This document shows positions 31,255 through 43,510 of a stretch of DNA of 64,000 nt, in pieces; the stretch's first letter is position 1; every line of letters begins with the position of its first letter. The DNA comes from Prorocentrum cordatum (Eukaryota; Sar; Dinophyceae; Prorocentrales; Prorocentraceae), in the NCBI GenBank assembly GCA_963575745.1, contig CAUYUJ010022093.1, positions 526,831 through 590,830 of the forward strand, given 5' to 3'. The translations under genes and the position numbers were made by a program. The notes under the pieces are model-generated. The model saw only the letters and a program-made list of their open reading frames with translations. It did no database searches and was not told the DNA's origin.

Positions 31255-31590
31255 ATCTGGAGGACGACGAGCGATGGCGACGACTACAGCGACGGCGGCG
31301 CTGGCGACGGCGCTGGCGACAGGCGGCGACGGGCGGTGGCGGCGGGGGCGAACGAGGACGAGGACGAGCTGTGAACACGACTAGCTCCGACGAGTACGGT
31401 AACGACGACGGCCGCGGCGGCGCCGACAAGCACAACCACGACGAACTACGCGGAGCAGCGATGACGTCGACTACGACGGTCACCACGACGGCGACCACGA
31501 CAACGCCGAGCGGAAGACGACGACGTCGTCGACGACGACGACGACGACGTCGACGACGTCGACTGGCGGCGACGGCGAAAACGATGAGCT
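31255..31590. repeat. GAC/GGC trinucleotide repeat
   Basis: ACGACG and GGCGAC triplets. Frames read Asp/Gly/Thr or Arg/Ser. Confidence 0.8.
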
Positions 31591-31684
31591 ACGGCAAGGC
31601 CGCGATCGCCGAGCTCCCCGAACCTCCGACGTCGCGTTTTCTTCACAACTGGGACGCAGTAGACACCCAGAGATCGTGACACAC

Positions 31685-31925
31685 CCTTGGAGGGAGGGAG
31701 GGAGGGAGGGAGGGAGGGAGGGAGGGAGGAGGAGGAGGAGGAGGAGGCAAGGGAGGATGGAGGAGGGAGGAGGAGGGAGGAGGGGAGGAAGGGGGAGGAG
31801 GAGGAGAGGAGGGGGGGAGGAGGAGGGAGGAGGAGGAGAGGGGGAGGAGGAGGGGAGAGGAGGAGGGAGGAGGAGGGAGGAGGAGGGAGGAGGAGGGAGG
31901 AGGAGGGAGGAGGAGGGAGGACCAG
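31685..31925. repeat. (GGGA)n then (GAG)n purine tract
   Basis: GGGAGGGA tetramers, then GAGGAG and GAGGAGGGA. The opposite strand polarity to the CTC tracts at 6-21 kb. Confidence 0.9.
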
Positions 31926-32095
31926 CTTCTCCTCCCGCGCCGTTTGACGGCCCTCTGGGGCCAGGCAAGGAAGGGCCCTCGGCGGCCCGAGCGGCCGAGA
32001 GAGCCCCTATACAGAACCCTCTCCTCGTCGCGACTCCTCCTCCACGACGACGCGAGGAAGCCTTGCGACCACGGCGAAGGAGCAGCGGCTCTTTT

Positions 32096-32192
32096 ACGAA
32101 GGATTGCAAAAAAACGAAGGATTGCAAAAAAACCCTGTTTTTTTTGCAATCCAGGGTTTTTTTGCAATCCTTCGGTTTTTTTGCAATCCTTG
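32096..32192. repeat. Long hairpin of TTGCAATCC repeats
   Basis: Arms of about 42 bp (32096-32137 and 32152-32192) are near-perfect inverted complements. Each contains two GGATTGCAAAAAAA units; the loop is 14 bases. Confidence 0.85.
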
Positions 32193-32204
32193 GTTTTTTG
32201 GCGA

Positions 32205-32905
32205 ACCCCGGATCTTCGACTGTGGATCCACGAGCACCGATCCTCGCTCCTCGATCCACGCACCTCGGATCCTCGATCCTCGAGTCCTCGGAGGCTCGAC
32301 CCTCGACCCTCGGACCCTCGATCCTCGAGCCTCCGGTCCTCGAGACCTGGACCCTCGAGCCCCGGGTCCTCCATCCTGGAGCCCCGGGTCCTCGATCCTC
32401 AGGTCCTCGGGTCCTCGATCCTCTAACCTCGATCCTCGAGCATCGATCCTCGAACCTCGAACACCCGATCCTCGATCCTCGGATCCTCGATCGTCGAACC
32501 TAAAATCCTCGATCCTCGGATCATCGATCCTCGGTTCCTGAGATCCTCGAGCCTCGGATACTCGATGCTCGATCCTCGAACCTCAGGTCCTCGGGTCCTC
32601 GATCCTCGAATCTCGATCCTCGAATCTCGATTCTCGATCCTCAAACCTCGATCCTCGAGCATCGATCCTCGAACTCGCGATTCTCGGATGCTCCGATCCT
32701 GGATCATCGACTCTCAATCCTCGATCCTCCATCCTCGGATCCTGGACCCTGGACCCTCAGATCCTCGGGCCTCGGATGCTCGATGTTCGATCCTGGAGCC
32801 TCGGCTCATCGAACCTCGACTCCCGATCCTCGATCCTCGAACGTTCGAACATCGATCCTCGAACCTCGATCCTCAATCCTCGAAACTCGAACCTCCAGTC
32901 TCGGA
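32205..32905. repeat. ATCCTCG minisatellite
   Basis: About 700 bp of degenerate 7-9 bp units (GATCCTCGA, GAACCTCGA). Stop-poor frames read Pro-Arg-Ser. Confidence 0.9.
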
Positions 32906-33054
32906 CTCGAGGACGGCGACGATGGCGGCGAGACCCGACGGGGCCAGCGACGGCGCCGCACTCAGGAACGCGGCCCGCCGGGCCCTCGACGCGAGGAAGG
33001 CGGCCACCGCCACCGGGCCCGCAGCCGAAGGGCGGGCGACTTTGCGGGGGGGGC

Positions 33055-33150
33055 CCTCCCTCCTCCTCCCCCTCCTCCTCCCCCTCCTCCTCCTCCCCCT
33101 CCTCCTCCTCCTCCTCCCCCTCCTCCTCCTCCTCCTCCCCCTCCTCCAGA
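33055..33150. repeat. (CTC)n tract
   Basis: CTC/CCC triplets ending CCTCCAGACC. The following 33151-33845 has no supportable gene. Confidence 0.85.
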
Positions 33151-33847
33151 CCTCCACTTCCCAGACATGATCGCGTCGTTAAACAAATCAGGACTGCAGG
33201 TTGTTTGCTCTTCTCGGCCCCTGGGGGCCCTCGCCGGGCCCCGGGACCGGTTTTTCATCCTGGGTCGACTCAGGATGAAACACTGGTCCAGGGGAATGGG
33301 TCGAGACCTCCAGGGGTCGACGCAACGAAACAATCATGGGGTCGGTGGTCTTTAGGTTTGACGTCGCAGCGCGGCAGAGGCAGGCCGCAGGGCGCGCCCG
33401 GGCGAGACCGGGGCAGGAACTCCCGAGTTGCCCGCATGCAGGAGAGGGGGGGCGGCGCGGGAGGCGGCCGCGGGAGGGGGGGGGGGTACCAGCCTGGAAC
33501 ATATCCTCATCCCTGTGTTGGGCATCGCCTCATCGCGATGGCGATGTTGGGGGGTTCCTCTCAGTTTCTGAGGGCGTATCCCTAAGACTGCCACCTCCTT
33601 TCAGCGTGCCAATCTTGGGGATAGGGACAGGTTCGAGGCTGGCGAGGGGGTGTGGCCGTGCGCGGGGGGGCACTCACGCCGCAGGGCTGCGGCGAGCGGG
33701 CGGAGGGGCGGCCGGGCTGAAGGGCCGCCCCTCTGGCAGCCGTCGCGGGGCGGCATCTCGCGGTGCGCCCAGACCTCCACGCGTCGTGAAGGGAAGAAAA
33801 AACAGAACGGAGGCTCGGCCCCGAAGTCCTTGCTCGGCCGAGCGTCC

Positions 33848-34015
33848 TAAGGGGGGAGGAGGAGGAGGAGGAGGAGGAGGAGGAGGAGGAGGAGGAGGAG
33901 GAGGAGGAGGAGGAGGAGGAGGAGGAGGAGGGGAGAGGAGGAGGAGGAGGAGGAGGAGGAGGAGGAGGAGGAGGAGGATGAGGAGAGGAGAGGAGGAGGA
34001 GGAGCAGGAGGAGGA
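33848..34015. repeat. (GAG)n tract
   Basis: About 165 bp of nearly pure GAG. Confidence 0.9.
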
Positions 34016-34461
34016 CCCCGTTCTCGGCACCCGAAGTCCTTGCTGGGCCCCGGGGCCGTCGGCAGAGCGCCTCGGGAGGAAGAGCTGGTCCCGGGGAAGC
34101 GGCCTGACCTCGGGAAGCCCGCGTGGTGGACAAGAGCGCGCCGTCGGAGGTCCAGGCGGTCGGCACGGGCCTCCTGCTGCTTGTCCAGTGTAGGGCCCAA
34201 GGATCCCCGCGTCGCAATCTGTTCACGCCGGGCGTTTTCTCACTCAAGCTCGTCCCGAACAGTGCCGCGGGAAGACGAGGTCGATAGGGCTCCAGTCGCG
34301 ATCTCTGGTGATGCTGCAATGTTTGTTCGCGACGTCGGATCCCAGGAGAGGGAACAAAAGAATCTCCAGAGCCCCAGGATCACCGCGACGGGGCAGGCAT
34401 GACACAGTGGCCTCTGGAGGCCAGGTCGATCTGGGTTGCGGCTGGAGCCCCGGAGAGGTGG

Positions 34462-34880
34462 GGCCTCTCAAGTAGAGCGCCAACTTTCGGTGAGACGCGT
34501 GGCCCCTCCAGAGCCCGACATGGATCGTTGCACGGACCCTTTTGCGCCCCAGATTGGTAGGACCTCTCAGGTAGAACGCCTGTTTTCAGGGAGTCGGATT
34601 CTCATCCCTTCTCAGAGACCCATGGAAGAAGGAAAACCGCCATGAACATCAACTGTTGGCACTCCGCACGGATTTCTTGGATCTGCACTGGACCCCCCTC
34701 CCTGGCGCGCAGAGCGCGCCAGGGGCGGCGCCGGAGGCGCCGCCGAGGGGCCCAGCGCGGATCCAAGAAATCCGCGCGGAACGCCAAAAGTTTATGTTTA
34801 TGTCGTTGCTTCTTCTTCGAAAAGACCTCTCAGGTAGAACGCGTGCTTTCAAGGAGTCGGATTATCATCCGTTTTCACAG
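34462..34880. repeat. ~98-bp tandem repeat, split by a foldback element
   Basis: Copies start near 34462, 34560 and 34823. Each begins CCTCTCARGTAGARCGC and most share GGAGTCGGATT. The third spacing is about 165 bp too long because the foldback element at 34624-34820 sits inside. Confidence 0.7.
34624..34820. mobile_element. Foldback element (GCGCGGATTTCT family), copy 1
   Basis: Long imperfect inverted repeats. The left arm carries GAACATCAACTGTTGGC then GCACGGATTTCTTGGATC; the right arm is its near complement ending in GTTTATGTTTATG. The centre is GC-rich. It belongs with 49254-49454 and 62287-63040. Ends are approximate. Confidence 0.7.
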
Positions 34881-35104
34881 GTCCAGGACCATCGTGATGT
34901 AGCAAGCGTGGTGCCAGTGCCTCCAGAGGGAAGCCCGGCCTGTCCAGAGCAGCAGGTGACGGCAGATAGCAGCGGGGGGCACCGCTCACACTGGCTGCGA
35001 CACAGACACTTACAGAGGACAGAGCTAAAACGTGACATGCCAATTCTGAGGTTTCCGCGCAGATAAATTTGTGTGCGGCGTTTGGAAGTTGCAAACAGCT
35101 GCAA

Positions 35105-35500
35105 CAAAAATGGAGTGCGGCCCGTCTTCGAGATGTGGCTCTCGCCTCAGCGCCGCGAATGCTGGCCTGAAAGCATTCCTACTGCTCGACGCATAGAAGG
35201 CGGGTCGTCTTCAAAATAAGGATCTGGCCTGAGTGAGACTTCCTAACAACTACAAGGATGGTGGGCGGCCGGTTTTCCAAATGCGGCTCTCGCCTCGACG
35301 CCGCGCACCCTCGATCATTTCTACCTCCAATCAGCAAAAAGGATGAATGGCGGCCCTTTTCAAAAACAGGTACCTCCATGACACGGCTTGTACTTTATGT
35401 TTCCACCTCTTCGCATTCCTTATCTTGTCTACATGGGCGCAGAGCCGTGTATGTTCACGACATGGCTCTCGCCTGAGTGCCAAGCCATGGGGACTTGGTC
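35105..35500. repeat. Diverged ~75-bp tandem repeat
   Basis: GGCTCTCGCCT recurs near 35140, 35283 and 35464, with weaker intermediate copies. Each is preceded by a CGGCCC...TTC block. No gene. Confidence 0.55.
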
Positions 35501-35619
35501 TTTCAAGGGGGCACTTCCCGTATTAGTGAAACAAGGAATTCCTGTAGGGACTTGTGATTGGGGGGCTTGGGACTGGGGTGTGTTGCGCATTGCGCTATCA
35601 TTGATGCACCAACGGTTTG

Positions 35620-35820
35620 CTCTGGCCCTCCTCCTTCTCCTCCTGCTCCTCCACCTCTCGACTCCTCTCGGCTTCTTTCGACTCTGACTCCTCCTCCCCC
35701 TCCCCACTTCCCCTCCCCTTTCACCCCGCCATTTCCTGTGCTCCGCATCCTCCTGACTACCTCCCTCCCCAACTCCCTCTCTCCCTTCCTCCCTCTCTCC
35801 CTCCCTGTTGGCCTCCTTAT
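35620..35820. repeat. CTCC/CCCT pyrimidine tract
   Basis: Imperfect pyrimidine tract upstream of a possible small exon that ends at the donor 35936. Confidence 0.75.
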
Positions 35821-35935
35821 TACAATGTTTCTCCTGTTTCAACGGAAGGGGCCCAAAGTTCTGAACTACTCTGACATGTCTGCAGGGAGCACCTTGCCCG
35901 AACTACCCACGCGTGCATTACGAGTGTGCCCGCAA

Positions 35936-36134
35936 GTGAGCGGCAGTGCATCCTCCGACGATAGGCACGCGCGACGCTCCATCCACCTCCTGCCTTTTTC
36001 CCTCTTCCTCCTTCTCCTTCTCCCCCTCCTCCTCCTCCTCCTCCTCCTCCTCCTCCTCTTCCTCCTCCTCCTCCTCCTCCTCCTCCTCCTCCTCCTCCTG
36101 CACCTCCTCCTCCTGGTCCTCCACCTCCTTCCAG
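35936..36134 (+). other. Candidate GT-AG intron with (CTC)n tract
   Basis: GTGAGC at 35936; a CTC tract at 36000-36130 ends TTCCAG at 36134. It has the same design as the intron at 21001-21266. Flanking frames are short and I recognise no protein, so the gene is unproven. Confidence 0.3.
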
Positions 36135-36585
36135 TGCCGATGGCCTCTCGCAGCCTGTGAGGTTCTTCCTCTTTATATTTGGCGAGGGACACACGGGGTA
36201 CGCACTTGCAAGACAGAACCCCTCACGACGAACACCCTCGAAAGACGTCGCCTGAGCGACGAAAAGAAAGGGGTCTTGCGCGAGATGACGTAGCGACCTT
36301 ACGCGGCGGCTTACGCGCGCCGCCAGCACGGCACGCCAAAATGGAGACGAGGGCGCTCACACTCGACCATACGCGGGCAACTTACGCGCCAGTGCCGGCG
36401 CAGACGACCCCGTTTTTTGAGCGGCTCACTTGATTAAGGAGCCGCGGCGACACCAGCACATCCCTCCTGTCATCTTACGCTCACTGCTGCTACCGCTGTC
36501 GTTCGGCACACTCTGCATGCTACCCCGGCGCTGTAGCCTCTTCCCAGCTCACCTCCAACTCATTCTCAACTAACAAGCGCGACGC
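36135..36585. other. No gene seen
   Basis: Unique-looking DNA with lower GC. Nothing supportable. Confidence 0.4.
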
Positions 36586-36589
36586 CCTT

Positions 36590-36840
36590 GGGTATGGCTG
36601 TGTGAGGGTGAGCATTCCCCAGTCTGCCCTCCGTTATGGCTGTGTAGGGGCGAGCCTTCCCCAGTCTACCTCTTGAAGTTGCTGTGTGTGGGTGAGCCTT
36701 CCCCCCGTTTGCCTCTTGACATGTCATTGTGGGGGTGGGCCTTCCCAAATGTGCTCCCCGATATGAATTGTTTCGGGTGAGACTTCCCCAATCTGCCTCT
36801 CGATCTGGCGCTGTTGGGGTGAGCATCTCTCAGATTGCCC
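36590..36840. repeat. ~61-bp tandem repeat
   Basis: Four to five copies marked by GTGAGCCTTCCCC and TGCCTCTTGA-type motifs. Confidence 0.75.
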
Positions 36841-37390
36841 CCTGATGCGGCTTGTGGGCAAGAGACAAGCGAAAAATCTGGGGGTGACGCTTTCGGGGAC
36901 ACACTGGACCGGGTCAGTGCAAACCGGGGCCAGTCAAGCACCGCAAGATCCTGCAAGATCCTGCGCGCAAGCCCAGGTCAAGGCACCCGTGATTCTGAAA
37001 GATCCTGCGAAATCCAGCGCTCTGGCCGACCTCCGTCTGAATTGACCCCCGTCGCTTGGAGCGCGGCCCACGGAGGGAGGTCAGTTTCGGTTGGCCCCAG
37101 GGCCGTCTGGGAAGCCAGGGTGGGCCCGAAGGCTGACAATTTAGAGCGGCGGGGATGACGAGGCGGACTGGCTTAAGGTCCCCCCTGGCGACACCCGGCC
37201 CTCCCATGGCTTCCCCACGCGCCCCCGGGCGGGGGGGGCGTCGCGGGCTGACGAGTCAGCATGGTGGTCGTGGTGGGCCGAAGGCCGACAGTCACGCCTC
37301 CCTCCTGCCTCCCTCCGCACCTCCTCCGAAAGCGCCCAAGATGCCGCGGAAAGGATGATGATTAACATCGTTGGTTCGGTAAGAGCCAGC
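36841..37390. other. No gene seen
   Basis: Mixed GC-rich DNA. Nothing supportable. Confidence 0.4.
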
Positions 37391-37394
37391 GGCG

Positions 37395-37428
37395 GCGGTA
37401 CCCTCGTCATCGTCGTCGTCGTCGTCGG

Positions 37429-37469
<41 letters not shown>

Positions 37470-37495
37470 TCTTCGTCGTCGTCGTCGCCCCGGAC
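37395..37495. repeat. (CGT)n trinucleotide repeat
   Basis: About 100 bp of TCGTCG triplets. Confidence 0.9.
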
Positions 37496-37599
37496 ATCCG
37501 TGGACGCCGCTAGTTGCTTCTCCGTACTTCCTCCGTCCCTCCCTTCCTCCGTCCTCCTCTTCCTCCTTTTCCTTTTTCCCCTCCCTTCCCTCTCCCTCG

Positions 37600-38900
37600 T
37601 CCAGCCAACATGGCGACTGCTCTAATGCGCCACCCGTTCGCGTCGCGCTCTGCACCGCCTGGCATACATGACAAAACAAAAAAACAAGCGCGAATTTGGA
37701 TAACGAGCTGAACACCACTCAAGGATCACTTGGTTTCTAAGCCAATGTGGCAACTCTTCTGATGCGGACACTACAGAACTCGCCACCCGCGCGGGCGCGT
37801 AGTATTCTGTTCTGCTGGGTCGACATGTTAAAACGCGCGTTGCCGCGGATCTCCGATTGCTGACCACTAAGGAACCAGTTTGCCTTACAGGCCAACGGGC
37901 GCCTTGTTTAATGCGAACACTACAGACCTTCCCACTAGCACGTGTCGTGCGCTGAACCACCCGATATTGGTATGTGACAAAAGCACGCAACATCATACAT
38001 CAAATCGTTGACTGCCATGGGTTCACTTTAGTTTCCAAGCCAGCATGGCGACTTCTCCAAAGTGAGCGCGATAGAACTCGCCACCCGCCCGCGCGCGCCG
38101 TGCGATGCACCGCCTGACTAATGCGTCAAACCGCATGCCACGATGGCGACCTGTCTAAAGCAAACACGGGGGATCTCCCAACCCGCACGCGCGCGCGCGT
38201 CTTTCTGTACCGCCTGGCTGACATGTTAAAGCATGTGCACACTTGGAAATCCACTCGGTCACCGCTAAAAAGGGGGCACGATAATTCCCAGGCCGTTGCC
38301 ACGCCAACACACCAACTTTTCGAATGTGAGCGCTGCGGAACTCCACGCGCGCGCAAAAACATAACATAACCCATGCGCATCTGGAAATACAACTGCTCAG
38401 CGCCGAGGGATCAATGTCGCATTAGACCCAACCAGGCTATAGTCCCAGCGTGGACAAAAAAGAAACTCCCCATGCGCGCGCGGGGCTCTGTATTGCTATC
38501 GTAGAGAGCAACTTGGAAATAGCGTCGGTCACCGCTGCGGGCTCGCTCATTTTCCAGTCCAACATGGCGACTCTTCTATAGTGAACAATGCAGTACTCCC
38601 CGCGCGCGCGTGGAGACTCCTGCGTTACCTGTTATAGAGGACGTGCACCAAACCGCATGCTACCTCGGGAATATCACGGGTTGCCCCTGGGGGGGGGGGG
38701 GGCGCGGCGCAGAACTCCCCGCGCGCGCGTTCGCCCGCCGCGGCGCGCACACAGAGCGGCGCGCGCTCCCCGTCGTGGAACGTGCGCGCCAGTTCCCGCG
38801 ACAACTTATAGACATCCAATCGGTCACCGCGAAGTTTTCGCTTTCGTTGCCAAGCCAACAAGCGCACTTTCCAATCCGGCCCCGCGGAAGATCGGGCGCG
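37600..38900. repeat. Diverged ~140-bp satellite
   Basis: Eight to nine strongly diverged copies, each with CCAACATGGCGACT, a GAACTC...CGCGCGCG block and a CGGTCACCGC block. Markers lie near 37607, 37743, 38040, 38135 and 38560. No gene. Confidence 0.65.
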
Positions 38901-38939
38901 GCGAGGCAAGGGGGGGGCGCGGCGAGCGCCCCCTGAATT

Positions 38940-40051
38940 GTTGCCATGGGGGGCGAGGTCACGCAGTTTTGAAGAGCTTCGCTGGAGGCCCCGCCAAACA
39001 GTCCGCGGTGAATACGGGCGTCGAAGAGCCAAGCGAAAAGAGCCCAGGGGCTTCAAATCTGAGTGGGAACCTCGAAGGCGAGAGGTTTAGGAAGTTCGCG
39101 GTTGCGCTGGGCACATGGCCTCGAAAGGTGTTCAATGCAGGTCCTCTAGCAGGCGCGACGATTGGGGCCGAGTTGCACGGAGCTTCGGACCACGAGATCT
39201 AGCTGCTGCGCCGCTCCTTCGGCAAGTGCGCGAAGCCGTTGGCGAGCGCGCGCAACCTTGCCCCGCGCGCCAGTCTCGAGCGCGACCAGTGCTACAATTC
39301 AGGAACTGCGTCGATATTGCGTCGTGCGCAGGAGGTCTGGGTCGCAAGCTGCAGGCAAATCGAGTTCTTGGCGTCTCGCGCTGTTCCCGGGGGTTCCGGG
39401 GGTCGGCCTTCCGAGGCCCCGCGGCCCCATAGAAGGTGTCTGGACCTCCGTCGGCGGCAGGGGCTTCTCGCCGCGCGATCGCGCGGACCGCCGTTGTCGC
39501 CGCCAATCATATGTCTTCAGGCATGCTCGCACCTCCACAAGGTTACTCAAGAGGCCACTCAGAGAGGCGATCCCCGACTCTTCAGAGGCATTTTGCATGC
39601 TCCATGGGCGAGGGCTCAGATAGAGCCTGTTTCGACATTGTGTTGCAGGAACTCCGGGGGAAGAAATAGCAACGCTTCGAAAGGGGTTGCATTCGGAGTC
39701 TGGTGTGCGCAGCATGCTGGACATGAAGTCGCGCTGCTGACTGTGTAATTGCTCGTCGACGTCCTTTGCCCCCTATGCGGCGCTGCAGAAGACGCCGCGC
39801 TGCGACACATTTGGTTCTGTCGGGGCGTTAGCGAGCAACGCGGCGAGATCGCGGGCGCCTCTCGGATCGCCCGAGTCGCTAGCAGCACTCGCGATTGCCC
39901 CGATAGGAATCTGCTCGCTGGCGGCATCTTGCAACGCCCGGGCGAGTCAGTGCCAGAGCCCGTTGCTGGAGGGGGCACGGAGGCGCAATGGACAAGCGAC
40001 CCATCGCGCGCGGCTGTCCACTTCGAAGTGCTGGTCCTTTCCGGCGGATGA
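38940..40051 (+). pseudogene. LINE ORF2 3-prime remnant (post-RT region and zinc motif)
   Basis: Read in one frame this gives VFNAGPLAGATIGAELHGAS followed by LLRRS, the pattern seen after the RT in dinoflagellate-type LINEs. Further on it reads ILRRAQEVW, then DVLCPLCGAAEDAALRHIWF, a CPLC...H...C zinc-like motif. It is interrupted by TAG (39200-39202) and TAA (39746-39748), and the part between has probably drifted out of frame. No RT core is upstream; its place is taken by the ~140-bp satellite. It is a different lineage from the 21.7-kb element (CPLC in place of CQRC). Confidence 0.55.
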
Positions 40052-43000
40052 AATCGCGCGGGCGCCGCAGCGGAGATTTCCGGGGCTGGCCGGGGGGCAG
40101 CTGCGCGTTGCAGAGGGCGTGACTTGTTATGCGCTGTCTCGGGTCCTGTTCCTAGTTTCCTCCCTCTGACCTCGCAGGCTGGTAAATGTTGTGGGCCCGA
40201 GCCGCGAATGAGCTCCTGCGTGGCGCTCGAAATGGGTTTTCGGATGCACCGAGGTGGTTCTCGCTTTCGAACGACTTGAACGCGCGAAGAACGACCCCCG
40301 ACCCCCACATGAAGAACATTCGAGTAATGGGGCAGTCGAACGACGCGCATGAGGCAAGCGGACAGAGCTCGACGGTCTGCCAACGACAACGCCGCGCTAT
40401 TCAATGCGAGCGGCGCGCTGCTGCTATGCTCGCTGGCGTTTGATGAACTTGGCGCTGTTTTGCGCTGGCGCGCCGTCAATGCCCGAAGTCATTGTGGATG
40501 CTCGCGCGCTCGCGGCAGAGCAGACACCGGGGGGCGCGTCGGCCCCTGGTCTTGGCGGCGCCGGGAAGAGCCCGGGACGGCGCCCAGGGCCCGCCCCGCA
40601 CGGGCGCGCATCGAAAAGTTCAGGCCCACCCCAAGAGCAAAGGTTAGGCGGCTGGCAAAAAACAAACATAAAACTTTATAATATATCGATCGAAATTTCT
40701 CCGATGCGAAAAGTCTCGCGCAGCGCACGCGGGAGAGCCCCGAACAGCTCAAACAAACAAGCAACTCATGTATGCAAACGCCCAAAAACCTTATTATTTG
40801 AACAGCTGCCTCAAAAGAAACGCCCCCGATCTCAACTTTACCGTCGGCGGGTTGCGAGGGGGCGACGGGGGCCAGGGCGGGGCCCGCGGCTGGGCCAGCG
40901 GCTGGGACAGCGCCGCCGTCGCCCCAAACTGCATGCCGCGGCCGTGGCGCGCGCGGCCCCAGGAACGCCGCCGCGGGCGCGGCCGCGTCGAGCGGGCCCG
41001 GCACGTCGCCGCGCGCGCGGCCCCCCCCTGCGGCAGCCGGCAATGGCCTCGCCGACAAGGCGCCTGCACTTACGCACAGTCGCCATAAATGCTAAACGCT
41101 GACATGTAACATACATCGTTGTGGGGGCTGGGGTCAGTTTCCCACCGTTCACTCCCCTGTGCCCATGCAAGTTTGTTCTAAATCAAGCTGTGTGCTGGAG
41201 CTCTCTTGACTGTGTAGCCGCCTCCAATCTCGCGCCGATAAACTGAAAGTTCACGTCGTAGACGGTGTCCAACTCAGAATTGAACAATTGACCGGGCCGA
41301 TGCTGCGGCCAGGAGAGAAACGCGGAGTCGCCCGGAGCGTCGCCCACCGAACTGCAGGCGATAGGCGACCAAGTTGCTGTCGCCCGCAGAGTCTGCGCCC
41401 TGGCAGCCCGCCTCGCGCCGATGTGGCCCAGGCTAGATCTCGACTGTGCTTTGAGAGTCCGTCCTCCTCCTCGCCGCGTGGCGTCGAATCCAATTGTTTG
41501 TTTCTCACGAATGGCCGCGGCGCCGCTCCCCCGAGATGTCGGCGCCGTTTCCAGCGCCGTCGTTGAGAACGGAAGCCTCCGAATCAATGATTGTTCTGGA
41601 GCTGCCCGCCGTCGCCCGCGAGACTGGGCGGCGCGGGCGCAAGCTCCAAATCCCCGGCTGCGCCGACGGAACGTTGCCGCGCGCCGCGCCGGAGACGAGG
41701 GCGGCCTTCTGGCCAGGACTGCGCGGCCCCGAGGCGACTCCCTCCCCGGGGGGCGGCCGGCGAGCCGGGGCGGCCCACCCCTGCGCCATCTTTCGCCAAT
41801 TAAGAATAGGCGCGCGAAACCTCAGGCGGGCCCCGCGCGCGGAGGGAGGAGGGCCGAGGTGGGGGGGGACCGCGAGGGAAGAGGTGGTGGAGGAGGGGCG
41901 AGTCTGCCTGCCATACGCTGCGCCAGTGCTTGCGCCTGCCGAGCGTTCGGGGCGCGACCCCGAGAAGCTGGGGGACCTCGAAGCACTATGGCGCGCAAGA
42001 TTCGGCGGCGCCTCGGCCGCCAACGGCGGCCGCCAGCACCCCAGCCGCAGAACCGCAGATGCGGGCCGGCCGGCGGGGCCGCCAGACCTCGACGAGGGCG
42101 GCCCCCGGCGCCGCGCCAGCGCCCTGGCAGAAGTGGCCGGCGCAGCCGGAGAGACCAATGCCCCCTGGGCCCTCCGAGCCGGCAGGCGGGGTGGGGGGCG
42201 GAGGAGGGGGAATCGGCGCCGAAGCAAAAAAACAAAATTGCAGCACCCCCACGGGCATCTAGCGCCGCCCAAGAGGCACGGGGAACTCATGGACTAAGAT
42301 GCGAAAGAAACGCGCAAAACGCAAAACAGCAATCGCCGAGCCCCGACAGCGCGAACCCTCTAACATGCAATCGCGGATCCCGACAAAGGTGCCGAATGGC
42401 ACCCATCGTCAACTCATCAAAGCACCCGCCCAATCTCGGCGGCCCCCACGCATGCACTCCACGAAAGCCCCCTCGGCGTCCTAGCGCCAGTGATTGTTGC
42501 GCTGGCACAATGCGTTCGCGCCGACGGCCAGGGCGCAGATTCTCGACTGCTCCGCCGCGGAGGCGGCGCCATCTCCCAGCGGCGAAACGCTCCAAAGCCT
42601 GGCCCCCCGTGGCAAGCGCAATCGACAGAAAAACTCCGGAACCGGCGCTGCTGGACCTGGCAAGTGGCCAGGTGCTCGACGCTGTCCCCGCGCCCCCCGC
42701 AGCCGCGTCGGCGCGGCGAATGCCCCTGGAAGCGCCGACTGGCGCACCATCCATTCACGTGCAAACGGGCGCGCGCCGCCAGGGCGCGCCGTCAACGCAG
42801 CCCGAGCCCGCGCGAGGCCTCGCCCCGCTAGCAGCTGCAGCGGCCATCTGTCCAGCTTGCGCCGCCAGTGCCGCGGCGCCTCCGCGCCGCGCGCTGGCGC
42901 GATGAGAAGGGCGGCCTTGCTCTGCCAACGAGCGCGCCCCTCCCGCCACTCGGGCGGCGGGCCGCGCGCTCTCCCTGCAGCGCGTGCGCGGCTGTCCGCC

Positions 43001-43410
43001 TCGGCGACTTACAGCAGGAACGCCCGGTCACGCCAGTCATGCAACTGAGCAGGTCTCGTCGAGGGAAGCGGGCGCTGGCGCGGCGCGGCGAAGCCCCCGC
43101 AATGCGCGGGCCCGCTCGCGGATGCGGAGCTCGCTCGAGGCCCCCCACTTTGCCGCTCGGACCTTGGCCGCGATGACTGTTCTCGCCGCGTCCTCCAGGG
43201 CGGCCGGGGCGTGAAACCCCCATCAATTCCTTCAAGTAGCCCGGGATTGGCGCGGAGCGCGCGCGCTCCTCCCAGCCCGCCCATTCTGCTGGCAAGGCCT
43301 CGGACTGCCCCGCGAAGAGCAACGCCGAAGCTACGCGTGCTTTGTAGGCGCGGGGCGAGAGCTGCAACCCCACTCCCAGTTCCCACTCGGCCACCTAACT
43401 GAACGCGTGC
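40052..43410. other. Gene-free GC-rich DNA
   Basis: About 3.3 kb of very GC-rich DNA with CGCG-rich patches. Frames are open on both strands over long spans, but amino-acid usage is Arg/Ala/Pro in every frame, as expected from composition. I found no domain or splice pattern. Confidence 0.5.
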
Positions 43411-43510
43411 NNNNNNNNNNNNNNNNNNNNNNNNNNNNNNNNNNNNNNNNNNNNNNNNNNNNNNNNNNNNNNNNNNNNNNNNNNNNNNNNNNNNNNNNNN
43501 NNNNNNNNNN
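43411..43510. other. Assembly gap (100 N)
   Basis: Exactly 100 undetermined bases, the usual placeholder for a gap of unknown size. Base composition differs on the two sides, so adjacency across it is not certain. Confidence 1.

Noticed and set aside
41421-42905. A 494-codon plus frame, with long frames also on the minus strand
   Set aside because: Very high GC suppresses stops. The residues are Arg/Ala/Pro/Gly in every frame and no domain is seen.
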